A stretch of DNA of 64,000 nucleotides from Capsicum annuum (lineage: Eukaryota; Streptophyta; Magnoliopsida; Solanales; Solanaceae): contig NC_061116.1 of NCBI RefSeq assembly GCF_002878395.1, positions 121,316,511 through 121,380,510 on the forward strand, given 5' to 3'. Both the position numbers and the translations under genes were made by a program. Shown piece after piece: positions 22,000 through 33,410 of the stretch. Under the pieces are notes generated by a model. The model saw only the letters and a program-made list of their open reading frames with translations, made no database searches and was not told the DNA's origin. How positions within the stretch are numbered: position 1 is the first letter of the stretch; the number at the start of each line of letters is the position of its first letter.

Positions 22000-24190
22000 G
22001 ACCATAAGCTAACCCATGAGCTGGTACTTGCTGTAAGCACTGAGTAAACTGATAGTAAAAGACATATACAGAGAATAACGGATAACGCCATAAGGTTTTA
22101 AAATATTAAAACACGGTTAAATCATAAATATGAATGTTTGAAAACAAACTGAAAAGACTGATAAAATAATTGACAAACTGACTAACTTTCTAGATGTCTG
22201 AAAATCCTCTAACTGACTGACCGGGGAGTTGATGGGACAAACCCCCAACTAACTCCAAACTAACTCAAAAAGAGAAATACTAAAATACTGAATGAAGATA
22301 AACTTTTCCTCAAAATAAAAGGACTCACCATTACTGTTGATGCTAAAGTGCTGAACTCATCTAAGCACGGTTAGGAAACTATGCGTCCGAACCTATGATA
22401 TAAGACATCATAGAGAGAAGAAAGTATGTGGTTAGTACTTTGAATATACTGGTATATGATATGAGGTCGGGCTTAAATGCATAGGTTCATGTGCATGAAA
22501 TACTGACTGGATGAATAGCATGAGATAATGACTAAATGAATAACATGAGATATCTGATGCCTAATACGTGTGAAAGCTGTAAAATATGAGAATGCATGAC
22601 CAAGCAAATAATATGATACTGAAGTAGTCTATAAACTAAAATACTAAAATCTGGTAATTGAATAACTGATAAACTATATGCTATGGTCACGTAAACCTGA
22701 ACTGATATCTGTACTGGATATTGAAATAAGACTGTGGGAGGTATCATCTAACCAGCATGCCCCAATTTGACCTAATCGGGGTCCAACCTGTAACCCCAGT
22801 TGGAAGGGTGTCAATTTCGTGCCATGGGTACTAACAATGGCTATGTGGATCCACTAAACTAATGTCTTGAAAGACTAGTAAGTCACCCTTATCTAACAGA
22901 TGCTCTAATGAGATATGTGTTACCCTCAACTGGAAGGTAAACACTTTATCAATGCTCAACTAGTAGGTTGATGTCTCTAACTTACACTGGCTATGTAGTT
23001 CTAGAGCTAACAGGCTGCTACTAAAGGTCACACCCTCTACTGGTAGGTGAGCCCCCATCCCTGAGTTTGATCGATGCTAAATCCTACTCCCAATTGAACT
23101 GACACTGATTACTAGGCTGAACTAAGCTTAACTGAAATAACAACTGACCATAATAATTGACCAAACGTAATACTCATGGTTTATCTGAATTTGTTTTGCC
23201 TATATTGAGACTATGTAAACAGCTAAGTTTCAGGTACTCATAACCCCTAGCACTGAATGGAAATAACAATAAGGACATATTAAAGCTTTGAAACCATGGT
23301 AAAGGATCATTGTTCAAAATTCAACATTTAGGCATTTCATCAAACACGTGTGGGGTTATGATCTTAAGCATAGGAAAGGGTAAAGAATGTCAAAATACCA
23401 TAGTTACAACACAAACCATGAATTAGGGATTTAACATGAAAATTTTATGCTTCAAACGTGTAAGGGATACTTTCCAACGAAAAATACTTTTAAGTATCAT
23501 GTATAATCAAAATTCATAAAAGCTTCATGGAGATAACTCATTATACACATGCAATTTCATGATTTAAAACATAAAAATGGATTCTTCGACTCCATGGGTT
23601 GAAATGGCCTATGGATGAACATCCAACATACCTTAGACCTTACATCTCGAAAGAGAAACACAAATATTTTAGCTTCCTTGAAGGTTCTTGGATTGGGATC
23701 TTGATTTCTTGATTTTCCTGAAGAAAATATAATTGAATTTGATATTCTTTGGAGAGGGTTGTGGTTTCTTTGATAGAAAATTGGAGAAGAATAGGCAAAT
23801 AACGCCTAAATTTCTAATATAAGTTGGGTTATGAAAACTTGGATTGGGGGGAAAAGATGCTACTGCCCCTCAGACATTTGAATTCATAACTAAAATATAA
23901 TTTAACTGGGAACCATGATGCACCAAGAAGATCTATTTACCCACCGCGATGTTCCACTATCGCAGTGAGGTTCTGGAATTGAAATCCAAATACATGCTCT
24001 TTACACCTCTGAACATGAATTAACTCAAAAACTTATGTCTCGGGGCTGGGAAGGCCAGTTTAAAAATCCTCGAAGTTAAAAGGCCAAAAATAAGACTAAG
24101 TCACCAATACTTAGTAAAATTTTCAGGTTCTAAGCCTCTTATGTAAACACTATGAGTTGATCTGAGCTATAAAAAGTATGGGGTATTACA
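22000..24190 (-). repeat. 3' LTR of element G
   Basis: Minus strand, starting TGTAATACCCC at 24190 next to the PPT. It aligns with 27100-28650 over most of its length; shared phrases include 'gtaaactgatagtaaaagacatatacaga', 'ggaggtatcatctaaccagcatgccccaa' and 'gtcacaccctctactggtaggtgagcccc'. Compared with the 5' copy it lacks the last about 60 bases of the LTR ('tgtcacgacccaaggctacccc' side, at 27053-27110) and changes to F LTR sequence near 22000. Confidence 0.75.
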
Positions 24191-24203
24191 ATATCTCCCC
24201 CTT
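24191..24203 (-). other. Polypurine tract of G, with a second copy upstream
   Basis: AAGGGGGAGATAT on the minus strand abuts the LTR start at 24190. A near-copy with the same neighbours (CCAAGGGGGAGATG after 'cggggacgaacta') lies about 290 bases upstream in element sense, at about 24497-24510, suggesting a duplicated PPT region. Confidence 0.75.
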
Positions 24204-25719
24204 GGGAACAATCGTCCTCGAATGAGACTAATTAAGTTGAGAGTATTGAAAGAGCTGAGATTAGATACTGAACATGCATAATTGAAAACATGATTACATG
24301 ATAGGTCTGAAACATGATACATGACTGAATATCATGGACTGAACTGATTCCTTGGATATATGCAATGATGAGAGTGGTTATAAGGCTGAGGTAGAATTGA
24401 AAGAGTCAACTTCTGAGTAACCATTAACTCAAGCTAGATTTTCTTTCATGAACAAGAGATGAGAGGTTTAAGACATGAAAACTTAGGATGTTAAAACATC
24501 TCCCCCTTGGTATAGTTCGTCCCCGAAATGATACTGACTTGGCCAAAATACTAAGGAAAGACTGAGATAATACGAATCAGGAATGAATACCTGGATCTGA
24601 ATCATGACGCATGAACTGAACTGAATTCGCAAATTACTCAAAGAGCACACATAAAATTTCAACTAACAATGACATATATTAAGAACTTGGACTCAATCTT
24701 ACTCCACACTGATAACCTCAGACCAAACAAGTATACAACAATCTTTTCCCAAACATGAAACATTTATTCTCTCCTATCTAAACATCTGTTCATCACTACT
24801 ACTATTTCCTAAGGAGAGGTTATTAAAAGGTTAGATCATGAGGACCTAAAGTATGAAAGAATACTATGCATAACTTGGACGCTTAACAGAGGCCTGATAA
24901 ATAGAGTATCCATAACCTGGATTCATTACAGAGGCAAAATTGAGGATATACATGACATAATCTAATGTTTGCTGATCATTAATAAAGTTGCATAAGTACT
25001 GGAATTGAGCATACTGTAAAGCATGAGTACATTAGTCATGAGCTACATAACCTGAGTTTGAAGTTCATAAATTTATGGAACATGTTTTGTACTGCTGAGT
25101 GAACTGGAACTGCTCATACTAGGGATTAGGAGAGTACATGATTTACTCTAAGGTGCATGAATATGAGCTATGATCATAGAGTTGACATACATAGCATGAG
25201 TAGGTATTGTGAGAACTGAAGAAAAAAATACTAAAATAAAAATAGGTTGGGGATCGTCCTCCCTTACTACCATTCAATAACGTACTGGCATCACTACTGA
25301 AATTTGAGAGACTTACTTGGTTACTTATTCTATCATCTCCCTCTTACCTATAAGCCATCACTCTATATCTGTGGGATCCTTTTGATAAACTCTGAACTGG
25401 ACTACAACATCCAATATTCAAACTTAGATCCTAACACGTAACATGGATATCCTCAAACCTTTAATGAACCACACTAACTTACTTCATCGCCTACTAATAT
25501 CACATCTCTAAATCATACCCACAACATCATACTTAATTTTGAATCAATAAATATAATATTCTTACATACATATTTCAAGACTTCTAGTGCAGCGATCATA
25601 CAACTAACCCCATGGATACATAATCCACCAAATTTTAATAACACTATTCCCAGTTTACTGCTGCTAAACTTCTAGGTTCATGCTTCTAACTCTAGGTCAT
25701 ATGCTATCATAGGATTCTG
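24204..25719 (-). other. Non-coding 3' region of element G
   Basis: No RT, RH or IN motifs are visible on either strand. Minus-strand text is rich in 'catgactcagttc'-like words near the PPT, as in the 3' untranslated part of related elements. About 1.5 kb that would normally hold pol appears to have been deleted or never present. Confidence 0.45.
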
Positions 25720-26827
25720 AGAAGGGATTTGAAAACTCACCTGACCTCGAAGCAATGAGGTACTACCCCTCCATTCGATGACTAGTTCATTAGGAAACTA
25801 AAATTGAATGACTTTATTTCTGCTATCGAGTGAGGCATAACATAAGTGAATCTAAACCATATCGAGAATGATATCAAAATTGGTAATCTCTAACTCTTCA
25901 AGATCTACTAAAGTGACTTTCTGGGATATTATGATCGGATAGTTCTAATATACCTACCTAGCTACAATAGAGACACCTACTAGGGTAGACATTAAGAAGG
26001 GTTCTGCTAAAGATTCAAGACTGATATCAAAATCGATTGCTATATACGGGGTTACAAAAGAAGGTGAAGCTCTGGGTTATAATAAAACATGCACATGAAG
26101 ATGAAGGCCTGTAATATACCCGTAATCACATTAGTATAGCTTTCCTAATTGTGTTGGGGCTGGAGTGTATAAATTCTTTTTTGGTGTTGATCACTGGTGG
26201 TACTAGAAGTGGTGCCTTACTAAGTCAGGAAACCTGTTGGAACAGAAGGACGATTGGACTGGACCTATTGGCACAAATCTCTTCCCCTCTGAGTCACTGT
26301 TGGACACTCTCTAACTCTGTGACCTAGCTTTTCCTACCCAAAACACATACCACTGCCAGCCTTACACACACCCTGATGATTCCTACCATATTTTTGGCAA
26401 AGTGGATTAGTATGACCACTGTTTACACTAACCTGGGACTTTGAGCCTAGTGTTTTATCCTAATTGTCATTCCTGAACTTTGGCACTGGCGCCTTAGCTG
26501 AAGAAGGAGATGGGGCTAAGAATTTTTGATAGAATTAGGAGCAGTTACTACCCTCTAATCTTGGCTTAAAACTACTTGTTATAGCTTTTTTATTTTCTCT
26601 CTCTCTTTCTTTCTATACTTCTCCCCCTCACTCTGCTGATTATGAACCCTAAGCCTAGATAGGACAACAACCTGCTGATTATTCTAAGAAACTACTGAAT
26701 AAGCTAAGGTAGTGAAGGTACCTCTGACCTCAGCGTGAGAGACGTGCTCATTTAGGAGATCTTCTTGAACAGGCAAAGGTGCAGGATGATTGTTATTCCT
26801 CCATCTGTTGTTATTTCTGGGAGACAT
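25720..26827 (-). pseudogene. gag-protease pseudogene of element G
   Basis: The start codon at 26827 (minus) opens MSPRNNNRWRNNNHPAPLP, then VQEDLLNEHVSHAEVRG and FTTLAYSVVS before a stop, a typical gag N-terminus. The sequence then skips most of gag and resumes at the basic linker and a CCHC knuckle at about 26290-26360 (CQKYGRNHQGVCKAGSGMCFG, stop in place of the second knuckle Cys, EKLGHRVREC). The protease at about 25740-26080 keeps PSFVTPYIAIDFDIS and FDIILDMV, but the catalytic DPG is unclear and stops are present. A large in-element deletion in gag is therefore likely. Confidence 0.72.
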
Positions 26828-27033
26828 TTTCTGTACACAAAAGGAAGAATGACTTAGAAAGAGAGTTTAAATAGAACACCATGCTCTTTCGCACAATATG
26901 AATACTGAAAGAAGGGAAACTTTTTCTAAAATATCTTATAGCCACTTGTCCATAACTATAGCGCGCTTCACACCCATGCACAAGACTCTACTCAACATAG
27001 ATTTTTAGACTCCCTAGGAAACTGTAAAACCTT

Positions 27034-27047
27034 AGGCTCTGATATCA
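27034..27047 (-). other. Primer-binding site of element G
   Basis: On the minus strand TTGATATCAGAGCC matches TTGGTATCAGAGCC with one change, just after the LTR end GTGACA (27053). Confidence 0.85.
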
Positions 27048-27052
27048 AGTTT

Positions 27053-28660
27053 TGTCACGACCCAAGGCTACCCCCTAGTTGCGATAACGGTGCTTATGGT
27101 CACAAGTGACCACAAGCTAACCTATAAGCTGGTACCTGTTGTGAGTACTGAGTAAACTGATAATAAAAGACATATACAGAAAATAACTGATAACACCATA
27201 AGGTTTAAAATATTGAAATACGGATAATCATAAATCTAAACGTTTGAAAACATACTTAAAAGACAGATAAAATAGCTGATAAATTGACTAACTGTCTGAA
27301 TAGCTGAAAAGCCTCAAACAGACTGACTAGGGAGCTGATGGGACAAACCCCCAACTAACTCCAAACTAACTCATGTAGAGAAATACTAAAATACTGAATG
27401 AAGATAAACTTGTCCTCGAAAGATGAGGACTCACCACTGCTGTTGTTGGTGAAGTGTTTAACTTATCTAAGCGCAGTTAAGAAATTTTGTGTTCGAACCT
27501 ATGATATAAGACGTCATAGCGCAAAAAAAGTATGTGATCAGTACTTTAAATATACTGGTATATGAGATGAGGTCAAGCTGAAATGCATAGGTTCATGTGC
27601 ATGAAATACTGCTAATAGAATAGCATGAGATAATGATTGATTGAATAACATGAGATATCTACTGCATAATACGCGTGAAAGCGGTAAAATCTGAGAATGT
27701 ATGACCAAGCATATAACATAATTCTGAAGTAGCCTGTTAACTAAAATACTAAAATTTGGTAACTAAATAACTGATAAACTATATGTTATGGTCATGTAAA
27801 CCTAAACTGATATCTGTACTGGATACCGAAATAAGACTGTGGGAGGTATCATCTAACCGACATGCCCCAATCTAAGCTAATCGGGATCCAACCTGTAACC
27901 CCAGTTGGAAGAGTGTCAGTACCATGTCATGGGTACTAACAATGGTTGTGTAGATCTACTAAACTAATTTCCTAAAGGACTAATGAGTCATCCTCATCTG
28001 GCAGGTGCTCTAATGAGATATGTGTTACCCTCAACTGGAAGGTAAACACTTTATCAACCCTCAACGAGCAGGTTGACATCTCTAACCTACACTGGCTACG
28101 TAGTTCTAGAACTAACAGGCTGCTACTAAAGGTCACACCCTCTACTGGTAGGTGAGCCCCCATCCCTGAGTTTGATCGGTGCTAAATCCTACTCCCAAAT
28201 GAACTGACACTGATTACTAGGTTGAATTAAGCTTAACTAAAATAATAACTGCTGAATGATAATGCTCATGGTTTATCTAAAACCATTTTGCAAATACTGA
28301 GACTATCTAAACAACTAGGTTTCGGGTATTCATAACCCCCAGCATTGAATGAAAATAATAAAAAGGACATATTAAAGCTTTAAAACCATGGTAAAGGATC
28401 ATTGTTCAAAATTCAACACTTAGTCATTTCATCAAACACATGTGGGGTTATGATCTCAAACATGGGAAAGGGTAAAGCATGTGAAATTACCATAGTTACA
28501 ACACGAACCATGAATTAGGGATCTAACATGGAAATTTCATACTTCAAACATGTAAGGGCTACTTTCCAACGAAAAACACTTGTAAACATCATGTATAATC
28601 GAAATTCATAAAAGCTTCATGGAGATAACTTATTATAAATGTGTAAGTTCATGATTTAAA
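27053..28660 (-). repeat. 5' LTR of element G, lacking its beginning
   Basis: It aligns with the G 3' LTR from the LTR end (27053) to 'catgatttaaaacata' at about 28660. There the match to G stops and F LTR sequence begins ('aatgtttgaaacacattaaaacatg', compare 34738). About 600 bases of the G LTR start, present at 23580-24190, are absent here. Confidence 0.72.
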
Positions 28661-29368
28661 ACATAATGTTTGAAACACATTAAAACATGCCTTTAGTGGA
28701 ACTAACAATGAGGGAAGAGTACATCCTTATAGAAGAAGATTCCAGAGAGAAACTTGACTATCGATCCCTTTGAAGAACACTTGTAAAAACCCTAGTCTCC
28801 AATCTTCAAGAGAGAGTTTGATAGAGTATTTGGGATGTTTTTATTCTTCAAAATATGTTATGAAAGGCCACCAAGGGTTATATATGTGGGGACATAAGGG
28901 TTTTGGGGGTGGGAAATATTTGGACTACCCCTGACTTAAAAGCTGAAAATCAACTCCCAGGTGGGTATGACCCAACCCCTTAACTTGTATTCTAGGGTAC
29001 GAGTGGTACCCTAAGTCATACCCTACCCTTCTCCATGGTCCCCTATACCGACCAACATATGACCACACAACCCTAACTCGTACCTTGGGGTATGAATGGT
29101 ACCCACAAAATATACCTTAGACAGTTTCAATAAGTCCACACCTAAGGCATCATACGACTTGGCATCATACACCTCGTATCTAATTATACGACTAACATGA
29201 TGTTGAGCCATATCTTTGACAGTAACCAAAACAAACCTACTACCCAACATATGAGTGAGCCATCCCCAAACTGTATCTTAGGGTATGATTGGTACCCATG
29301 AATTGTACCATGGACAGAATGTCCAAAACCCATGAATTTTTGCAAGGGCTAAGGTTTAGGGTGCTTCA
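28661..29368 (-). repeat. F 3' LTR, initial part
   Basis: It matches the first about 715 bases of the F 5' LTR (34738-35453): 'aatgagggaagag', 'gagagaaacttgact', 'gaacacttgtaaaaaccctag', 'gaaaggccaccaa', and the 'gggtacgagtggtaccc' words. It starts TGAAGCACCC at 29368 on the minus strand, directly after the PPT. A TATA-like CATATATAAC on the minus strand is at 28877-28886. Confidence 0.8.
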
Positions 29369-29381
29369 TTTCCCCCCACTT
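29369..29381 (-). other. Polypurine tract of element F
   Basis: AAGTGGGGGGAAA on the minus strand, directly before the LTR start at 29368. Confidence 0.83.
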
Positions 29382-32300
29382 AGGATCATTCATCGTCGAA
29401 TGACGGGTAAGGGTGAGAACAAACACAAGATATCAAATTAACACCCATCAAACTTCCCTGCAACCAAATTAGAAAACGAAGACATAAGTCCCAAGCACGA
29501 TTTATTCCCAAACACCTCCATTCCGACCTCTGACTATGTTAGAAAAAATATATACAAGAGAAAGCATTCCTTTCCCTTAACCAAGTTAGAAAACCAATAT
29601 GAGTCGAAGAACACATACCTTACGCATGAGTTTCTGGAATAAAGAACCAACTTGGATACTTGGACTCCATGTCCCCTTCTGCATCCAAATGGCTTTCACC
29701 AAAGCCACACTTTTTGTTTGTAATAGGCAAACTTGCCACCCCAATATCCTTACTGGGACCTCCTTAAGGAACAAAGGATCTGGGATACCAATACCACCCA
29801 AAAGAAACAACCAACGAAGGTCCTTCCATACTTTAACTTCATACAACCATATGGAATATCAGGTGAATGGAACTTATGCAAGAGAGCAAGTCCAATTCAA
29901 CTTAGAATTTCCCAGAGACATACCACTAGGAGAGCTTAAGTCTAGCTATACACCACCCCTATGTTCAAGCCTATCTAAAACTAAAAGGTGTTAACTTACG
30001 ACACCGAGCTCTACTTGTTACATCTATCTGAAAACACTACTCTGCTCCATCACCATTATAATATGAAAACCATAAGTAAAAGACATGGGAAAACCATAAC
30101 CAACCATTATAACCAAAAAACCCAACATATAGTTGGAAACCCAAAACCATAATACAATTATACCATGAAAACAATTCATAAATCATGCCTTCCTAAGACT
30201 TAAATACCCAATACAACTACTGATATATCTACCAATCACAACATTCAAGCCTACCGCCTATATACTCGCGGTATGATCTATCCTTCCAATAGCTAAGCAA
30301 CCTCTATCATTTTCATAAAGGTTTCCACCTCTTACTCCCCTCCTGACCATTTCTCATGACAACAACCTCACCTTACACTTAAAACCTTCTCTAGTAGTCA
30401 CTCTAGACTCTCTCCCACTTAGGGACTTCTACATTCCTCATTTTTAAAACATCACTATACTTTTTGAGCCACTACCACCCTAATCATAGGAAGGGTCATT
30501 AAGGAACCAAATTACAAGAATTATCTATGCCACCCTAGCAAGACCCACAAAATAAGACCCGACATCATAAGCACTAAGTACTTTATAAAAACCACCTAGA
30601 CCATAATGAAGAACCATCCCGACATAGCCATACCATAAAAGGAATCCTTAGGGCTGTACACCGAAAGAAATACTACCGCATATACCATAGGTAACATAAC
30701 ATGAGGTCAAGCCTCATATCAAGGGAACAAGGCGAATACAGAATGTGAACATTAGGCATAAGCACTATAAGAATATTGTAAACACTACAAGAGTACTCTC
30801 TTAGCTTATATTGAAGAGAATCACTATAATATTCAACTCGGACTTTCCTAAGAGTCCACCGCTAAAAGAAAATTTTAGATTAATCCTCGACTTTCATCCC
30901 ATGACACCAATAAGAACAATATTCTGGTCTATTGGGTCTCACCAAGGATGTACAGTAGTAACACTTGGTTTTCTTATAACCAAAACCTTATTCATCCATA
31001 TGCTACTTGGAACCTAATATAGTCACACAAACTCTATGATCTAACCCATCCAATGATTAGAACCCCAATCCATCCGTTCAACCTGAACCTCCATTCTATA
31101 AGTCACAACTTTTCCACTATTGTGTTCCCTAAACCATCAACCTTACCCATTCTACATACCTCATCTAACCTACCAATTTACCGACCCAATTCTCACATTA
31201 TTATCCCCAATCTAACATACTCCCTTTACTAAGATCAAGAATTTAGGTTTGATCCTAGTATCTATCAACCACCATATACTACCACCAAAGTACCCCATAT
31301 AATATATGCACATCCAAAAAATGTATATAGGATCCACCCCACAAGGAGGACACCCTAATTTTCTTATTTACCAACCGACCACCTATGCATTGCCAGGAGA
31401 AACCATCCCCTTAAGTATGCAAAAATAAAAGCACTTCATAAGGAAATACTGGAACTGATGAAACCTTTATCTAAGAGATCCCTTAATTTTCCCCATACAC
31501 TCTTTTAACTCAAATAGACCCATTCTATAAAGAAAAAATAGAAATGGGACAAGTGTCTAAAATAAGACCAATCTCAAACTCAACCTTCCGATTGGAAAGA
31601 CACCATGAGGGTCATCATAAAGGACCCTTAGAAATATATGTATCACCAAAAGCTAAATGAAAAGAAAAACCTTTCCAGTTAGAACCTTTAACCCGGACCA
31701 AATGATAAAGACACATCTTAGAAACCAATCTCTGAGTTCTAAGATATAATGTAACCTTTCCCTTAATAGCTAGGGAATAAAACCATCCTCCCACTCCATA
31801 ATCGACTTACCATAGATCCTAAAGATAACCTATCTAGACCCAATAATTTAACATTGTACAGCACGAGTATAACCAATCCATTCACCAATAATATCAAAAT
31901 CCACCATATACAAGTCAAACCAATCCACAAGGACCAACAGATACCATACATCCCATAGACTCTTTACCAATAATAAAGTCACTTACTGGGGTAGAAATAG
32001 AAAAAGAGTCTGAAACAACCTTAGGGCTAAAACCAAAACACACAACCACAAATAAGGTCACGAAAGAGAGAGGGAACCCCAGACCAAGTAACTAATACTC
32101 ATAACAAAAAAAGAGTTTTCAACATACTAGTGTCAGTATCAGGACATACCTCAGATAGTAAGGGCATTGAAATGATCCCGACCAGTGTCGAAGCTGGAAG
32201 CAACACCCCTTGGTGCATGAGTTAGAAAAGTAGAAACTGGTATCCTATTTCCCTAATGGCAATCCTTATGGGACACTCCCGTTGTGTATAACTCAACTGA

Positions 32301-32867
32301 CCAGAATAAAATATTGATTCCTCTCCTTATAGAAATAACCATGGTGCAACTAACTGTAAAGTAAGCAGGGAGGATATCGTGGGGTTGACTGAACTCTACT
32401 AGCCTAAAAATAATATTTACCAGAAGACTGAGGATAAGAGACACTAATAACCATATAGGAACTCCCTATATTCCCTTGGTTAAAGTACTGTGCACCATTC
32501 CTACCAAAAATGATTTAAACCCTCCCTAGTCTGAACATTAAAATTTCTTGCTTTGTCTCTTTCTCGACCTTGACTAATTCTTTCTCACAAAACTAAGATC
32601 AGACTGGCGTGACAGAGACATCACTATCTGGGCTAATAAATGGATAGAACGTCGAAACTCAGCATTGTTAATCTATAATTAAGATAACTGAGCATGAGTT
32701 CCACCTTCCGAAATAGAGCCAACGGAGACCAGTGGAACTCTATGGGAAAACCTAAAAACTGTGACCCTTGACCTAGTCTGTGCCCCATGATTTGGACTAG
32801 ATCTATTTATGTCTTCCTCAAGCGGGACGGGTAAGTTTCCATGAACTTTAGATTGTTGAAACGACAT
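29382..32867 (-). pseudogene. gag-pol pseudogene of element F
   Basis: The gag start at 32867 (minus) gives MSFQQSKVHGNLPVPLEED, aligned with the gag N-termini of A and E and ending soon after. A protease remnant at about 31765-31995 contains VDLYMVDFDIIG-like residues. At the other end, 29586-29846 holds the integrase C-terminus and chromodomain-like tail: VPVRILGWQVCLLQTKSVALVKAIW, corresponding to VPVEILDR-V-RLQTKDVASIKVLW in A. The RT, RNase H and integrase core between these points are too decayed or deleted for me to place motifs. Total length is about 1.3 kb shorter than in A. Confidence 0.68.
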
Positions 32868-33066
32868 GATCTAAAAGATGAACCAAAAAAATATTTAGGG
32901 AAGAGTTCAAGACCTTAGACACCATAGCCCAAAAGTAGAATAAAAAGAAAGTGAAACATTACTAAATGCCTCGTAGCCTCCTAATTATAAGTGTAGTGCA
33001 CAACACACCCATAAGCAAGAGTCTACTCGACATTGCTTTATAGACACCCCATGACACCGAAACCTA

Positions 33067-33080
33067 GGCTCTTATACCAA
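33067..33080 (-). other. Primer-binding site of element F
   Basis: On the minus strand TTGGTATAAGAGCC matches the initiator-Met tRNA PBS with one or two changes, two bases after the LTR end TATGTCA at 33083. Confidence 0.83.
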
Positions 33081-33082
33081 CT

Positions 33083-33355
33083 TGACATAGCCCAAACTGG
33101 GACCTTATTATAATAAGCAATCCCAAGTCCAACTAGGATTGAAGACCACCCCCGATACCCGACCAAACCAACTATCAGGCATAAATATACCCAGATTTAG
33201 ATGAAATTTAAACATATAACAAGATAGAGTAATGCATGATCTAAGAATTTGGGATAGGTCCATATCTATGACTAACCCAAGCAAGTTCAACCATCCAATA
33301 TCCAACTAATAACCAAGCCAAAACCATAAACCAAAACCAACACAATAATCCAATA

Positions 33356-33410
<55 letters not shown>

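Larger units (their letters stand above)
22000..28660 (-). mobile_element. Element G, gag-protease-only retroelement inside F LTR
   Basis: Minus-strand element with 5' LTR 27053-28660 (truncated), PBS 27034-27047, gag-PR remnant 25720-26830, a long non-coding stretch 24204-25720, PPT 24191-24203 and 3' LTR 22000-24190. No RT, RNase H or integrase motif could be found between the protease and the PPT, so it looks non-autonomous or heavily deleted. Neither outer boundary is a clean LTR end: both pass directly from G LTR into F LTR sequence. Confidence 0.68.

Noticed and set aside
29599..29994. Plus-strand 131-codon frame as a gene
   Set aside because: It is antisense to the integrase tail of element F, whose minus-strand reading matches the known family.
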